The translations under genes were made by a program, and so were the position numbers. Under the pieces are notes generated by a model that ran no database searches, was not told the DNA's origin, and saw only the letters and a list, made by a program, of their open reading frames with translations. Source: Crambe crambe (taxonomy: Eukaryota; Porifera; Demospongiae; Poecilosclerida; Crambeidae). From it: a stretch of DNA of 64,000 bases. The stretch is taken from NCBI GenBank assembly GCA_963924555.1, contig OZ004595.1:3348001-3412000 (forward strand). Direction: 5' to 3'. Within the stretch, counting starts at the first letter, position 1; each line of letters starts with the position of its first letter. Shown piece after piece: positions 22,911 through 35,363 of this stretch.

Positions 22911-25569
22911 TCAATAGCTACACAGTCTCAGAAGAGTGGCCAGTATCATACAAGTGATGATATAACGTGTGGATGCTGAATGGTGCAAACTGCCATTTTC
23001 ATTGACCAGTCCCAAAGGCACAGGGCTTGAAAATGTCACTTCTATAAGGAAGAAAAAAATCGTTAGTCAAAGAATACCACAAAAAATTAATCATGATTAT
23101 GAGATCACTGGGCCATCCTCAAAACTACTGTAGCTGACTGCATCTCACTTTGCTACTATTAAATGGCCAGATTGTATGGCTACAGTTACTTGTTACTATT
23201 CTTCTCCTTACCTCTTATACTTGAAGGGGTGGAGTCAGTACTTCTGCTGGTTTCATTGATTTGGGATGCTATTTGGGTTGTTTGGGATGTCGTTGCTATT
23301 GTTGTCGGCACTTCTAAACCTGAGAAGGTTGAAATGTGTAAATAAATTTGATAGCTGCAGCTGTGAAGATACAGGCTTAGATTCCATGCAATCATGCGTG
23401 TATTAACTAATTATGATTTTTGAGAATCCATCATACCCCTCCCCCAAAGAGAAACACCTGCTATAGTGAGCATGAATTATTTCTAATATCTGGTGCATGT
23501 TATTATGTAATACAGTGGCACCAGTCCCTTCCTATCAGCAGCTGCTATCAAGGTGCAGCTATATAGTTACTATTTGCTACCACCATGACAGGAAGGTTCC
23601 ACTGTGCTCAGTCTGAAGGACAAATACTTACTCTGAATGTGCACAGCCAGTTTGAGACCAGAGAGACACTCCCCACCACTTGTAATGTCGTTAAAGCTAC
23701 TGCGCAAGTCACTACCAGAGGAAAAACCTACAAAAGGGAAGTAACTTTAGAACAGTTTTTAGCAATAATATTATTTGTGAGTGCATGAGATCTAGCGCCA
23801 CAACAAATAAAGTGGATATGCATCTTAGTGGTTGACCACTCTGCAGGAGTAAGAGGGAATTAACCCTTCCTGCTTCATTCCTGTTTCACAGATGGTTAAT
23901 TCAGGATGTCAACAACTACATGAGCTTACACTAAACAGCATTCCTGGTGCTTTCTCTAGTTACTAAGAGGAAGTTTGTTTATTGTTTATTGCAATCTGAT
24001 TCCTGCTAACAGTTCTAATCTCATCTCAGCTCTGTTACTTGAGCTTCCTGTTTACATTTAACAATAAACCCACCCTATGAATATCGCAACAAGGGAGGGA
24101 AGTTTTTGGACTATGCACTGTATGCAGTCATCACTCTATTATAGCAGTATAGAGTGCGTTATAATTGTCTTTAGTGCAATAAGTATTGATTAGTGATTGA
24201 TAGGACAAGACCATAGCCAGTTAATGCAGTCATTATTATCCTAATGTGTTTTCCTTCTCTAAAAGGATCAATAATGAGTTACCTCAATGCAGTAACACTC
24301 CCTTTTCCCTAATGCATCACTACATGTAATATCAACTTACTGGTCAAGTATGAGGTGGTTCCTGGTGAGAAGGTGAGAGATACATCCAATTGGGCAGACG
24401 TGTCCTGAATTGGTATTTCTAATTTGAAGTCGTAACTTGTCCCTAAACATCTTGAGCTTACAGATGATCTTCTACCACCAACACTCGAGTTACATGCTGT
24501 GAACTGATCTGGATCCGTCTAGAAATTGAAAATTGGATACCACAATGAAGTTAGCTACTAGTTCCTTATTGGGCTAACATCTTTACCTTGCATTCAAGTG
24601 CATGCATGCATAGTGTATGCAAATTCCAATACAGTAATAGCCAGCTAGGAATGACTACAAGTAACGTACCAGCCGAATAACATTGCTGAATGAGTTTGGA
24701 GGGCAAACGAGATGCAACATATCACCTAGTCTCACACTAATAGAAGAGCTGTAAATGGAGTAAATGCAAAAAAAAAAAAGGTGATAAGAATGTATTGAAG
24801 TTGTGAGATATGGATTAGTCAATAGAATACATACTGACTGAGCCAAGAACAGTAAAGACTAGGTACATGTATGGACTGTGGGAGGTCAATCTATAGTAAC
24901 TGCTTGCCTCATTTCAGTTGCCTGAGTGGGAGGATTAACAAACTGTTACAGTATATTATAGACTCTATTAAAACTGTATTATTGGAATGCATGCATTAAT
25001 TTTCAAAGTTGCTTTGTTGTTGTGCACCATCAAAGGATTATAAACCACAGATTCCAACTGCATGGTGCATGTGATTCAACACCTGCCATGGTACAAAACC
25101 ATCAAAGTGTAACTAGCTAACAGAAGCACATCACAGCACATCTGTCCAGGGCCAATTGTCATTCTGTAGGACATGAGGATCAGGTTTCCATGGTCTCTAT
25201 ACTTATTTTGAAATCCACAGTAGATACATTTATACTCTGCATCTCTTACACCCACTTGCAACTAATTGCCAACAATTATTTTCCACTATAGTACTAAGCT
25301 ACACTAATACTACTATCTTTGACCCCACTACTTTACTGCAATACTGACACTGACTTAGTTAGCTATAGCTGCATTGATGGTGTCTCCATACTATCACAAT
25401 ATTGATTGTCCCCTGAGATTGAGCTGTAACACGCGAAAAAGTTCACTTACTTCATTTTTGCCACTCCTGCAGGTGTCCATTCTACTGTGTGCGTCTCTCT
25501 TCTTCGGAATCCGTTTACCACGTAAGAGAGGTGACAGAAAAATGCGACTATCAGATATCTCCACTGCAT
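22911..25569 (-). CDS. Ephrin-like GPI- or membrane-anchored ligand (gene B), intact
   Basis: Six exons on the minus strand: 25569-25451, 24748-24670, 24518-24341, 23727-23632, 23319-23221 and 23041-22911. All have GT-AG borders; 702 nt, 233 aa plus stop. Residues 1-20 are a signal peptide (MQWRYLIVAFFCHLSYVVNG). The ectodomain follows the ephrin cupredoxin order: VEWTPAGVAKM, ISVRLGDMLHLVCPP, DPDQFTACN, CLG, LDVSLTFSPGTTSYL, then SGGECLSGLKLAVHIQ. Four cysteines fit the two ephrin disulfides. Exon 5 (99 nt, both ends phase 1) is an S/T-rich stalk and can be skipped in frame. The C-terminus (IITCMILATLLRLCSY) is hydrophobic with no cytoplasmic tail, as expected for a GPI signal. Known role of the family: Eph receptor ligand in cell-cell contact. 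Ephrin identity is by motif order and needs a profile search. Confidence 0.82.
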
Positions 25570-25686
25570 CTCGGTTCACAGCTAGCTTTAGTACAACAAT
25601 GTTAAGTAAAAATATCCAGAAACATGCACAGCAACCTTTTTATACGAAACGCGCGTTGACCACAAACATTAAGCTTCCTAATTAAG

Positions 25687-25692
25687 TTTATT
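25687..25692 (-). terminator. Candidate polyadenylation signal of the MINDY gene
   Basis: AATAAA on the minus strand lies about 75 bp after the MINDY stop codon and about 120 bp before the ephrin B start codon on the same strand. It would fit a compact tandem arrangement. Confidence 0.5.
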
Positions 25693-25764
25693 ATTCAAAT
25701 TGTAATACAAAGATCAGATGAGGTTGAAGATAACGAAATGAAAGGGCTACAGTATTGGAAGGGA

Positions 25765-28700
25765 CTAAAATAAAATGCAACTGGTCTTGTGTGAAGATTC
25801 TCTGTGCTCAGCAAGAGCTATTCTCTCATACTCCTCTGCAGTATTAGGTGGTGGGGTGGACTGATGGGATGGTGTCACAGCTGCCATGTCCTCTTCTTGC
25901 TGCAGTTGAGCTGCAAACTCAAGGCTAGAATTGATATAAATGCATCAAAAGAAAGATGATTCCAGATCAATAAGTTTAAAAAAAATTTTATTAATAATAA
26001 TAATTAGTGCCATGGTCAAAATGGTTTTGTCCTGTTCTGTACTGTACTCTGCATCACTGCCATTGTTAGAAGAGACTAATTTTACTGAAAATTATTTTTT
26101 GGGGGATTTGCATGATCGTAATGCTGGTGATGTGAGTGCATTGCTTAGTTGTCGTACATACTCCATCAGCTCCTGTTGCAAAGTTTGAGAGGGCTGATCT
26201 TCTCCTTGTTCTCCTTGCTGTTGTTGTTGTTGTTGCTGTTGTTGTTGTTCTTCTTCTTGTTGTTGTTGCTTTCTTTGCTGGGACTCACGTGTGTCATACT
26301 CCTCTTCCTGCAGCCGCAATGCAGTTTGATAGCTATAATAAAGAAAAGAAGAAAAGCTTACAAGAATTCAGACACATGAGAATAATTTGGCATAATAGTA
26401 GCTACGTTGCATGACATAGCTTTATCATCACCATAAAAACTCAGCGAGTATTTCACACAATATTGCTATACACTGTATAGCATACATGAATGCATGATTG
26501 ACTTCTAGCAATCACTAGGTAGCTAATCCATAATGTATTTTCTCCATAAATAGGTATACAGGCCACATCTATTCAGGACAATGTTTAGTGCACACATTAA
26601 TTGCTCTGAAGAGTGTACTACTCACCAAATAAGAAACAGATTAAAAATGATGTCAAACTCGACCTTACCCACAAATCATCCTAAAAGGTGCTTTTCTTTG
26701 TTGTAATGCCTACGAACGAAACACCAACAGACCTTGGCCAATTTCTCAGAGATTCACCCACATGTATGTTTTCCCATGCATGTACACATGTAGTAAAGGG
26801 AGAGGCTGAGGGGGAGGGAAAGAAGGGTCGTGCACATGTGTCGACATCCACAATAATCATGTACTTCACAGAGATCATCTCATCTGGTCAGATAGTAAGA
26901 TCATCTCTCAGAGTGGGTATATACAGCAATAAAACATAGCTTCCTTATATAGCTAAGGTGAAGATACATTCTGATCACATGATCTTGAGATTGTGATGTC
27001 AGACCAGTAATGTCAAGGCTTTGTCCTGCAACTGTCAAATCAACACCCACTGGAGAGCTAAGTACCTATAAGGTATTGAATAAGGACGTGGCTATTTTGT
27101 TTTCAGGTTCAATTGAGCATTGCCATGTATCGTACAAGACATCAGCAGTTAATCTGGTCTCTACACCAAACATTTTTTCTAAGATTCTATCCTTTCCATG
27201 GAAACCTTCAGACAATGTCTTGGCCATGAAGGAATCTACAGCAGACAATTTCTTTCACTATGACATGGAGACAAGGCCATGGGGGTGCTATTTACATGGA
27301 GATAAGGCCAGGGGGTGCTAGTAACATGTACATTCCCGGATCCCTTTGGCTCGACATAAATACAAGGAGAAGCTAAATCAGCCAAGTGCATATGTGACAG
27401 CCATTATACTAAAGCCAATTCCATTGCTAGAGCATGTACAGCGTGCCAATTTCAGGAGCTATTGCACTTTATTTATTTTTATTTGTTTATTTATTTATTT
27501 TTTGCTAGAATACTGCAAAAAACAAAAAATAATAATAATAATGATAACAAAGGGCAAATGTTAAGAGGAAAGCATGTTTGTGGAATTTATGCAGCAAATT
27601 AAATTTTGATCAAGTTATGTGTGGATGCATGACCATCAGAGTTAGCTTCCAAATCAAAGCCGCAATGCATACATAACATTGCCAAGAAAGGAGAGAAGGA
27701 GAGTAAGCACAAAGCATAGAAAGTCAACCAGCCAGCCCATAATCACACGAGAGTAAATTTGTGGTTGCATTATCACATACTGACTGGCCACTTAAAAGAG
27801 TCGGTCAATTACATGCATACAAGCAAATGTGACAAAATACTGTTACAGATAGTAATTACAGTTATGAGATTCTCATTCACTTGTCAAGCCAGTCATGGGT
27901 GTATGTAGCAATAATCTGCTGTTACAATATTGAAATGAAATTTAAGAAGCCACTAACCAAGGGTCATAAAATTGTCTATAAGATTAAAACTTAGGGTCAT
28001 AAAAATTAATTGTCTATAAGGATATAATAGATTGAAACTTAAGAAGCCGCTAACCAAGGGTCATAAAATTGTCTGATAGTAATTATCTTGAAATTGAATT
28101 AAGAAGCCGCTAACCAAAGGGTCATAAAACTGCTAGTAAGTTAATAATATCAAGGTGTAGCAAATTATCAAATTGAATTAAGTAACAAATGCTAACAAGC
28201 CCAAAATAAACATCATCAGGGTGTACAACAAGCTAGAAATTGTGAGGTCAGGGTATGAATAACAGCTACTGAACATGTTATGTACCTGCGGCCCAGTGTT
28301 CTAGCCAAAGAGTGGAAGAGTGCACTCTATTTCTCCCCCTCCCCCCACCCTATTGTTACTGAATTAGTATAGTGGAATATATACACTCCCTAGCATTTCA
28401 TACTTTTGGACGCCTTATTGCCTGAATCCCCCACTCTTTGCACTCATCCTGGCTAAAATACTGCCCCTATCTGGCACTCAAAGCACATAATCGACAAAGA
28501 GTATTAGTATCATCACTGAACCATGTGTGCAAACAAGTCCTTAAAGATAATGTTATTTAGAACTAAATCATGTGCCGCATGCACTTGCATTGAAGTGTGC
28601 ATGCATATGTACATGCAGACTGCATTGGTACACTGCAGCGTCTGGGAAATCTATTATCCATCAAGTTGGATCAATCTTATAGTTCAACAATGAGTTGGCT

Positions 28701-31700
28701 GAGGTGCCGCCTATCGTTTTCACTACTGAGATCCTCAATCCAAGCCATCAGAGGAGCTAGATCAGCTGCTGGCAGAGCTACAAAATCACCTATACCTCCA
28801 ATAGACCTTGTGACTAGTGAATCACAAGTTACTCAGCTCTCTGAAGCATGAACTGACTCCTTCACCAAATACCAAAAGGGAAGCAGTCCCACTCTACTTT
28901 ATTATTATGTATCATTGTGAACTCCCCCTATTATTATGTATCAATTTTAAAAAAAAAATTGGTACACTGCATTGGTACACTACATTGGTACACTACATAG
29001 CAGAAAAAGAACTACTATTATGGAAAAGGTGGGGCATGGGGAACATTTTGTTGCCCCCCCCCCCCATGAACTATGACCCCCCAACTTAGTCATGTCAGCA
29101 GCCAGCACTTTACTATCCCCCTCAAATTTCAAAATCTTAATTTGCCCCCTGAATTTATTTTCTAAAAATAAATGGACATAGTTATTTCATGCACTTGTAG
29201 TTGAATTACACAATTGTTTATGCAATGTATTTCCAATGTCCATGCAAAGCATTAAGCAATAGATTTATGCAAGTAGCAAGAGTCAATGGTTTTTATAGTT
29301 CCAAAAGTGAGTATTATTGTACTAAGTACGTATGAGATAATCAATGCTTTGATTCTTTCCTGCTTGAATGGAATATTTTATCTGATACCGTCTAAATTAC
29401 AGGGAGGAAGGATAACACAAACACGGGAGTTTCCATAGCTTCATAAAGCACCAATTAACTTCAAAAGAGGATATGGTAGCACAATAAACAACCTACCTCC
29501 AGCCGAGTCTTAATTAAAGCCATTGAAGGGGGTTCCTCTCATTATCAAAGAATGGAAATTTTCCAGAAAATTCAGTGAAAGGAATGAACAGAGAAAAGCT
29601 TTCGATTCTGCCAAGTGTCTAGAGTGTCTGCAGTTAGTAAGGCTATAAAATAAAATTCCCTTGCTCACATGAGTATGTGGTATACAATGCAAGCTGTTCA
29701 TGGAGTCCATTGTATGAGCATAATTATTAGGAATGGCACAAAAATCACATGTGCTAACTCAGCAAATTTGATGGGCTCAAAATGTCAGTGACTTTGGCCA
29801 TGACATCAAAGAGATGTAATATGTAGTGATCCCCTTTGATACAGAGGTGCCATCATGACAGCTCCAGTTTTCTGGACACCTGTATGTTGCATAGTATGAG
29901 GTAGTGGATTGAAAACCCCTTCAAAGCTGTGAACTCCATGATAGGTAACTCCATATCTTTCAACCGGTTTAGGTTACGTAGTGGGAATTTAAGGGGAAGG
30001 AAATGGGCTCATACACTCCCCAACCTCCCTATATGTACCCATATAGTACTGGAGTGTGTAAAGTTCACTATTTAATCATTACTATTGTGTACATTATATT
30101 TTCACATAACACACACTAATATTGACCATAGCCAGCAGAGTTTAAGTCTACATATACATCCTTATTGAAAACATAAACTCTGGACTTCTTTAAATCTCCA
30201 AGGGTACACAAAAGAGTACGGAAGTCCTTTGTCATGGAGGGACTTAATTTTAATTAGGAAATGAAGGGGGAGGGGGGAAGGAAAAATTGCCCTTAATTAA
30301 TGGGAATGAAAGTACACATGCATGACCATTTCTTGGACAGCATCTTATTTCGTGTGATCGCACTAATCATGAACCCTATCAACTTCATAAAAAAATTATA
30401 ATTATTCTGCATACCACTTCAATCATATATACTCACAGATTTACTCAAAGTATCACCTTCAATGCTTCATATAAATAATTCTATATATCTCCTCCATGCA
30501 CAACTCCAAACATTATTCAACCCTCAGACTCTTCCCTCCGTGAAGCAATTCCTATATTATAGCACTCACTCTAAATCCTGATTAATTGCCTGGGAGATGA
30601 CTTCTTCTGTGTCTTTCTCCCCCTCCCCCTCCTTCTCCCCTTCAGTCCTCTCTATAGAGGTCCCAGCGTTGTTGTTGTTGCCGGGCACAGCCCTCTCCCT
30701 GTTTTGCTGCGTCTGAGAGTGAGGGGACAAATTGAAACTGGCATCCAGGAAGTCCCCCCCTCCATCAATATCGGAAAGCGTCTGCCAAACATAGCCCATC
30801 TCATTAACAAAGCCATGATCAGTTACCAGTGTCAGAAGTATATCCTGCAAGACAGAATGGATTATAACAGCCGGTCACCGGTCAAATCCGGACAAAAACA
30901 CACAATGTCACTCTTGAACTTTAAACTTGGCTCAGTAACTAGCCAATAGGGAGACAAATAGTGCATGCTATATAGCTACGTGGAAAATATGACAAATCTC
31001 TTTTTTTTAAGTTCAAAATCACTAGCTTTAAATTGGTCTGTTATCTTTGATGTCAGACCACTAATACCAAATGACCTAACAATTGTCTGTCATTTGTCAG
31101 ATCAATTGACAAAGTTATAATCCTCACTGCAAGAGGATAGTTATGATCAGTTACCAGTATCAGAAGTATATCCTGCAAGAGGACAGTTAATATTAACCAT
31201 GATCAGTTACCAGTGTCAGAAAGCAAGTTAGAGTTATATCAGTTACCAGTGTTATTATTAACCATGATCAGTTACCAGATACAATACACACATTTTTTTA
31301 AATTCCTTGATTGTGATATTATTTCCTGCACATACAATCAAAGTACATGTACAATAGCAATTGTATAATCACTCTTGTTGGAACTTGTTGGAATTCTATC
31401 ATTGTGAGGTGGTTTCTCTTAGATGCTATTTCCCCTTTCCACGTAATGGTGGTTTCCTTGAAGGAAGATACTATTAGGTGCTACTCATACTTCCTCTTCC
31501 AGGGGATTTATCAACCTTGATTCTATTCACTGATGAACACTGCATGTAGTGAGATTTTATCCTGTTATTAATTTTAAACTCATGGTAATGATTGCAATGA
31601 AGTGATGAAATACAGGATTATCTAGCGATAAGTATTTCAAGTAAATTGTAAGAATGAAAGGTATACAGGGAAGTTAGTGTTTTTGTCTCCTAGAGAATGG

Positions 31701-34700
31701 AAATCAGGATATTCCGGGAATAGATGGGGCCAGATGAAGTATTGTACACAATTAGCTAATTCTTGACATCATAAAGATAATGTGCATAGAGTATGTATTA
31801 TGGTCATATTAAAAATTATGTAGGGGGAACACTGAAGTCCAGATGTTCATATGGGAGTTTTTTCATGGTAGAAACTTTGTATTTGTTTTCTTCTTTTTGA
31901 TCTTCTCTTTCAAAATCATCCATGAAACTTTACCCTCTGTTCCTCTGTTATAATGATAATCACTGTGAATTGCATGATATGCACTTTTGTACTTGCATAT
32001 AAGTATACTAACTGTCTTCAAATGTCTGTTTGGAAGTTTCAGCTCATGGAGTGGGTGATCAGCTCTCAGCTGGTGTTTTAAATGTGTGATTGACTTTTAG
32101 AACGACACACTGCAGTTTTAAATTATCTGCATGATGCCAACATTGCTATCTGTGACCACTGGACAGGTATTTCTGTCGAGAAACATTTCTAGTACACCTA
32201 ACAGTAAGGACAAAGCCACTAGCACTCTTGTTGGAACTTGTTTGGAATTCTATCATTGTGAAACATGGGGGAGGTGGTTTCTCTTAGATGCTATTTCCCC
32301 TTTCCAGGTGATGGTGATTTTCCTTGAAGGAAGATACTATTAGGTGCTACTCATACTTCCTCTTCCAGGGGATTTATCAACCTTGATTCTATTCACTCAT
32401 GAACACTGCATGTAGTAAGATTTTATCCTGTTATTAATTTTAAACTCATGGTTACTTATAACCATGCTAATTCTATCTTTAAGTAGATCTCAACTTAAAG
32501 ATAGCTATTATGTGCCCTAAATGTTTCCAGAGAGTGTTGAGTGTTAAGTATCAAATCTCTGATTCAGTATAAATGGTCACTGCTCCTTCTGGTACCTGAC
32601 ACTGCTGGGGTGCATGCTATACTCAATGTCAGTTCTCTTTTCACAGCTAGTGCAGCGTAAGTAAGGGTAGGTGACTAACCCTTCTCTCCTTTATAGGTTC
32701 TCACAAATTTTGAGTGGCCCACCACCACACTGATTCCACACATAACTTTCAGGAGAGCATGACATAGCCCTTGTAACTCAAAAAAAAAAAAAAAACAAAA
32801 ACAAAAAAAAAACAAACAACGTGTGCCAGTCCCACTAATTGGTTGGCATTTAGTAGGTTCAAGATGTTCTACATGTGCAGACCATGTGCGCATATATGTT
32901 TGTGCACGTGTGTGTACGTACCAATGTGTATGTATGTGTGTGAAACATAATATGGGGTGTGTGAAATAGAAGTTAATAGAAATGATCCACTCCACCTAAG
33001 AACTGAAAGTTTTATTGTCTTGTTTATGTTACAATTTGTTCAGGTACCATAGCAACCAGAGTAATTCAATTTTTACTGTGGCAGTTTATTAGTTGATGTA
33101 ATAGTCACTAGGCTTTCATATCACCATAGCAGAGCATTTGGCTCTAGATCATTACTCCATCCTATTTAGTAACTAGTGGTTAAGCAAGGAAAGCCCTCAC
33201 TACCTAAAATAGCAGTCTCCTCTATGCTACTCCAAAATTATTCAATGCAAGTATGTAGTACAGTGCTACGTACATAGCAACTCTTGGCTTATCATTCCTC
33301 TCTAACATACATAGCAGCTGTTGCTTACATCACTTCATTCCAATACATTATGACCATGGAGGGTGAAACATTAGCCTGTGATCCTAATGCCAGCAGCTGG
33401 ACTTAAGTTAGGTATGTAGATATTCAAGTATATCACACCAATTATATTATTGATTTGCACTGATTTGCACTGATTTGCACTGATTTGCACTGATTTGCAC
33501 AGCACCTATGTAATATAATACTTCTTTCTATTGTATTGGTGTTAGACCAATGGGAAAATGGCTGGCCAAAGTGGAGTTCTCCTTGGACATTAAATTGTGT
33601 TAATTGCCTCTTAATATTATAGTTAGAACATGGGTGCCAGGGTTTTATGACAACCCGAGTCCCAAGGACGCAGCACGAGGGAAAGGGTCATTTATAATCC
33701 ATAAAACCCATGGGACCCATGTCCTAGCTATTTTATATCCTGCCATAGCTAGCTGAGTATAGACTAGGCACAGTAACTTTATCTGGATGCTTTAGCGGCC
33801 GCACTTTCTTGTCTCCATGGAGATTAAACATTGTTTCCATGGACAACGGACAATATGACTCATGATACCCATCGTTCATGACGATGGGCATTATAAACCA
33901 CACCGCAGCCCTTTGATCTCTCCCACGCATGGGATATATAATCATATGTCTGAATCACAACATATTATTATCCATGCACAGTATAACATATCATTATGTA
34001 TTCCCCTAGCCCTAATGACTGGAAACCTTCTACAATTAGAACCTCAAAATTAAGAATTAAATTAGGAATCCAGCCAGCACTTGTAGATATGCAATTTCTT
34101 CAGTACATGAGTGAGTTATACCCATTATTAAGTGTTAACAGGGTGGATAATATATTTGAAATGGTTTACTGAGCTGTATAATGGCCACATGATAAGTTGA
34201 TTAATGCGCACGTTTCCCCCTTTCATCAACAGTGCATATGATACAAGTTACTGAACTGCATCTACTGAATGTGGAACAATGTACATCTTACGTACAGTCC
34301 CAATGTAATTCAGCATAGTGTCTGCTCTTACATATGTATTTTAGAACTTACTTTTCTCTTCATGAGAGTGTTGAAATGATTGTTCCTGAAGAAGACGCAG
34401 AGCTCTCCCTCTGCCACTGCAGCACTCAACTCATAGATCCCATGGTACGTCAGCTGACTGGCAGTTGACTCAAGAAACTGCTGACCTACCAGTGCTATGG
34501 ACAAAATCATCATGAACATAATTATAGTCCCTCAAATCAAATGAAGGAGCAAACATGTACATACATATGCTGGATAAATACATACACTTTAATTTTTAAT
34601 GAAAATCTTTAAACCTTAAAAGGAGGACCATGTTGCATTCATACTTGATATCTACTGCCAAGGGTGTGCCCTTTAGGGGGTGTGGCCCTTATATTATTTG

Positions 34701-35281
34701 CAACCCAGTTATGTACATACAGCATGCACATAATTTAGAAGTGGATATATTCAGACAGTGTGTATAGAAATGCATGTACCGTATGACTGGTTTTGAAAGC
34801 CGATGAAAGTGAAATCAATGACGGCTGATGCACTTCAAAGATGGAATCAGAAACCCATGATCAATGTGTACAAGTTATGGGAAAATCCATTTTCTATTAG
34901 TATAACTGTTGAAGTTCCAACTTCTATCTGTATTATTAAATCTAATGCTACATATGCATCTCTTATATGTGTACTCAGGTAAGTAGTTACATAGGTAGTT
35001 TCGTAGGCATCTTTGAGTTGATATCATCACAAGAAACTGTCTTACTCAAGCAGTCTAGTGGTAATTCCCAAGAGTAAATTAAATTAGAGTTCAGGTCACC
35101 TACAGAGAGGTGGTAGGGGTGACTCCCAGGGGGTCACGTCATAATTAGAAAGCTCTGGTCTATGAGAAAGCTGGTCCAATTAGGTATGTGTTAATATGGG
35201 TGTTAATAGGCTTCATGAACCAGAGGACATATCAGTAGAGTGGCTAAGATTCAAATGCATAATAAGAATGGTATGTATGTA

Positions 35282-35363
<82 letters not shown>

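Noticed and set aside
26092..26332. Mutually exclusive last exons for MINDY as the main model
   Set aside because: At first the CILF exon seemed unable to follow the poly-Q exon in phase. A GTATGT donor at 26161 gives the right phase, so simple sequential splicing is preferred and the alternative end is kept only as a minor finding.
26136..26414. Plus-strand ORFs rich in Leu/Val
   Set aside because: Antisense shadow of the MINDY poly-Q exon (26332-26162).
27010..27321. 103-codon plus-strand ORF and the 60-codon minus-strand ORF inside it
   Set aside because: No recognisable domain, no supporting splice context, and located within a MINDY intron. Not supported as a gene.
33733..33945. 70-codon minus-strand ORF in a MINDY intron
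   Set aside because: No domain recognised. Nearby inverted phrases suggest a small repeat rather than a gene.
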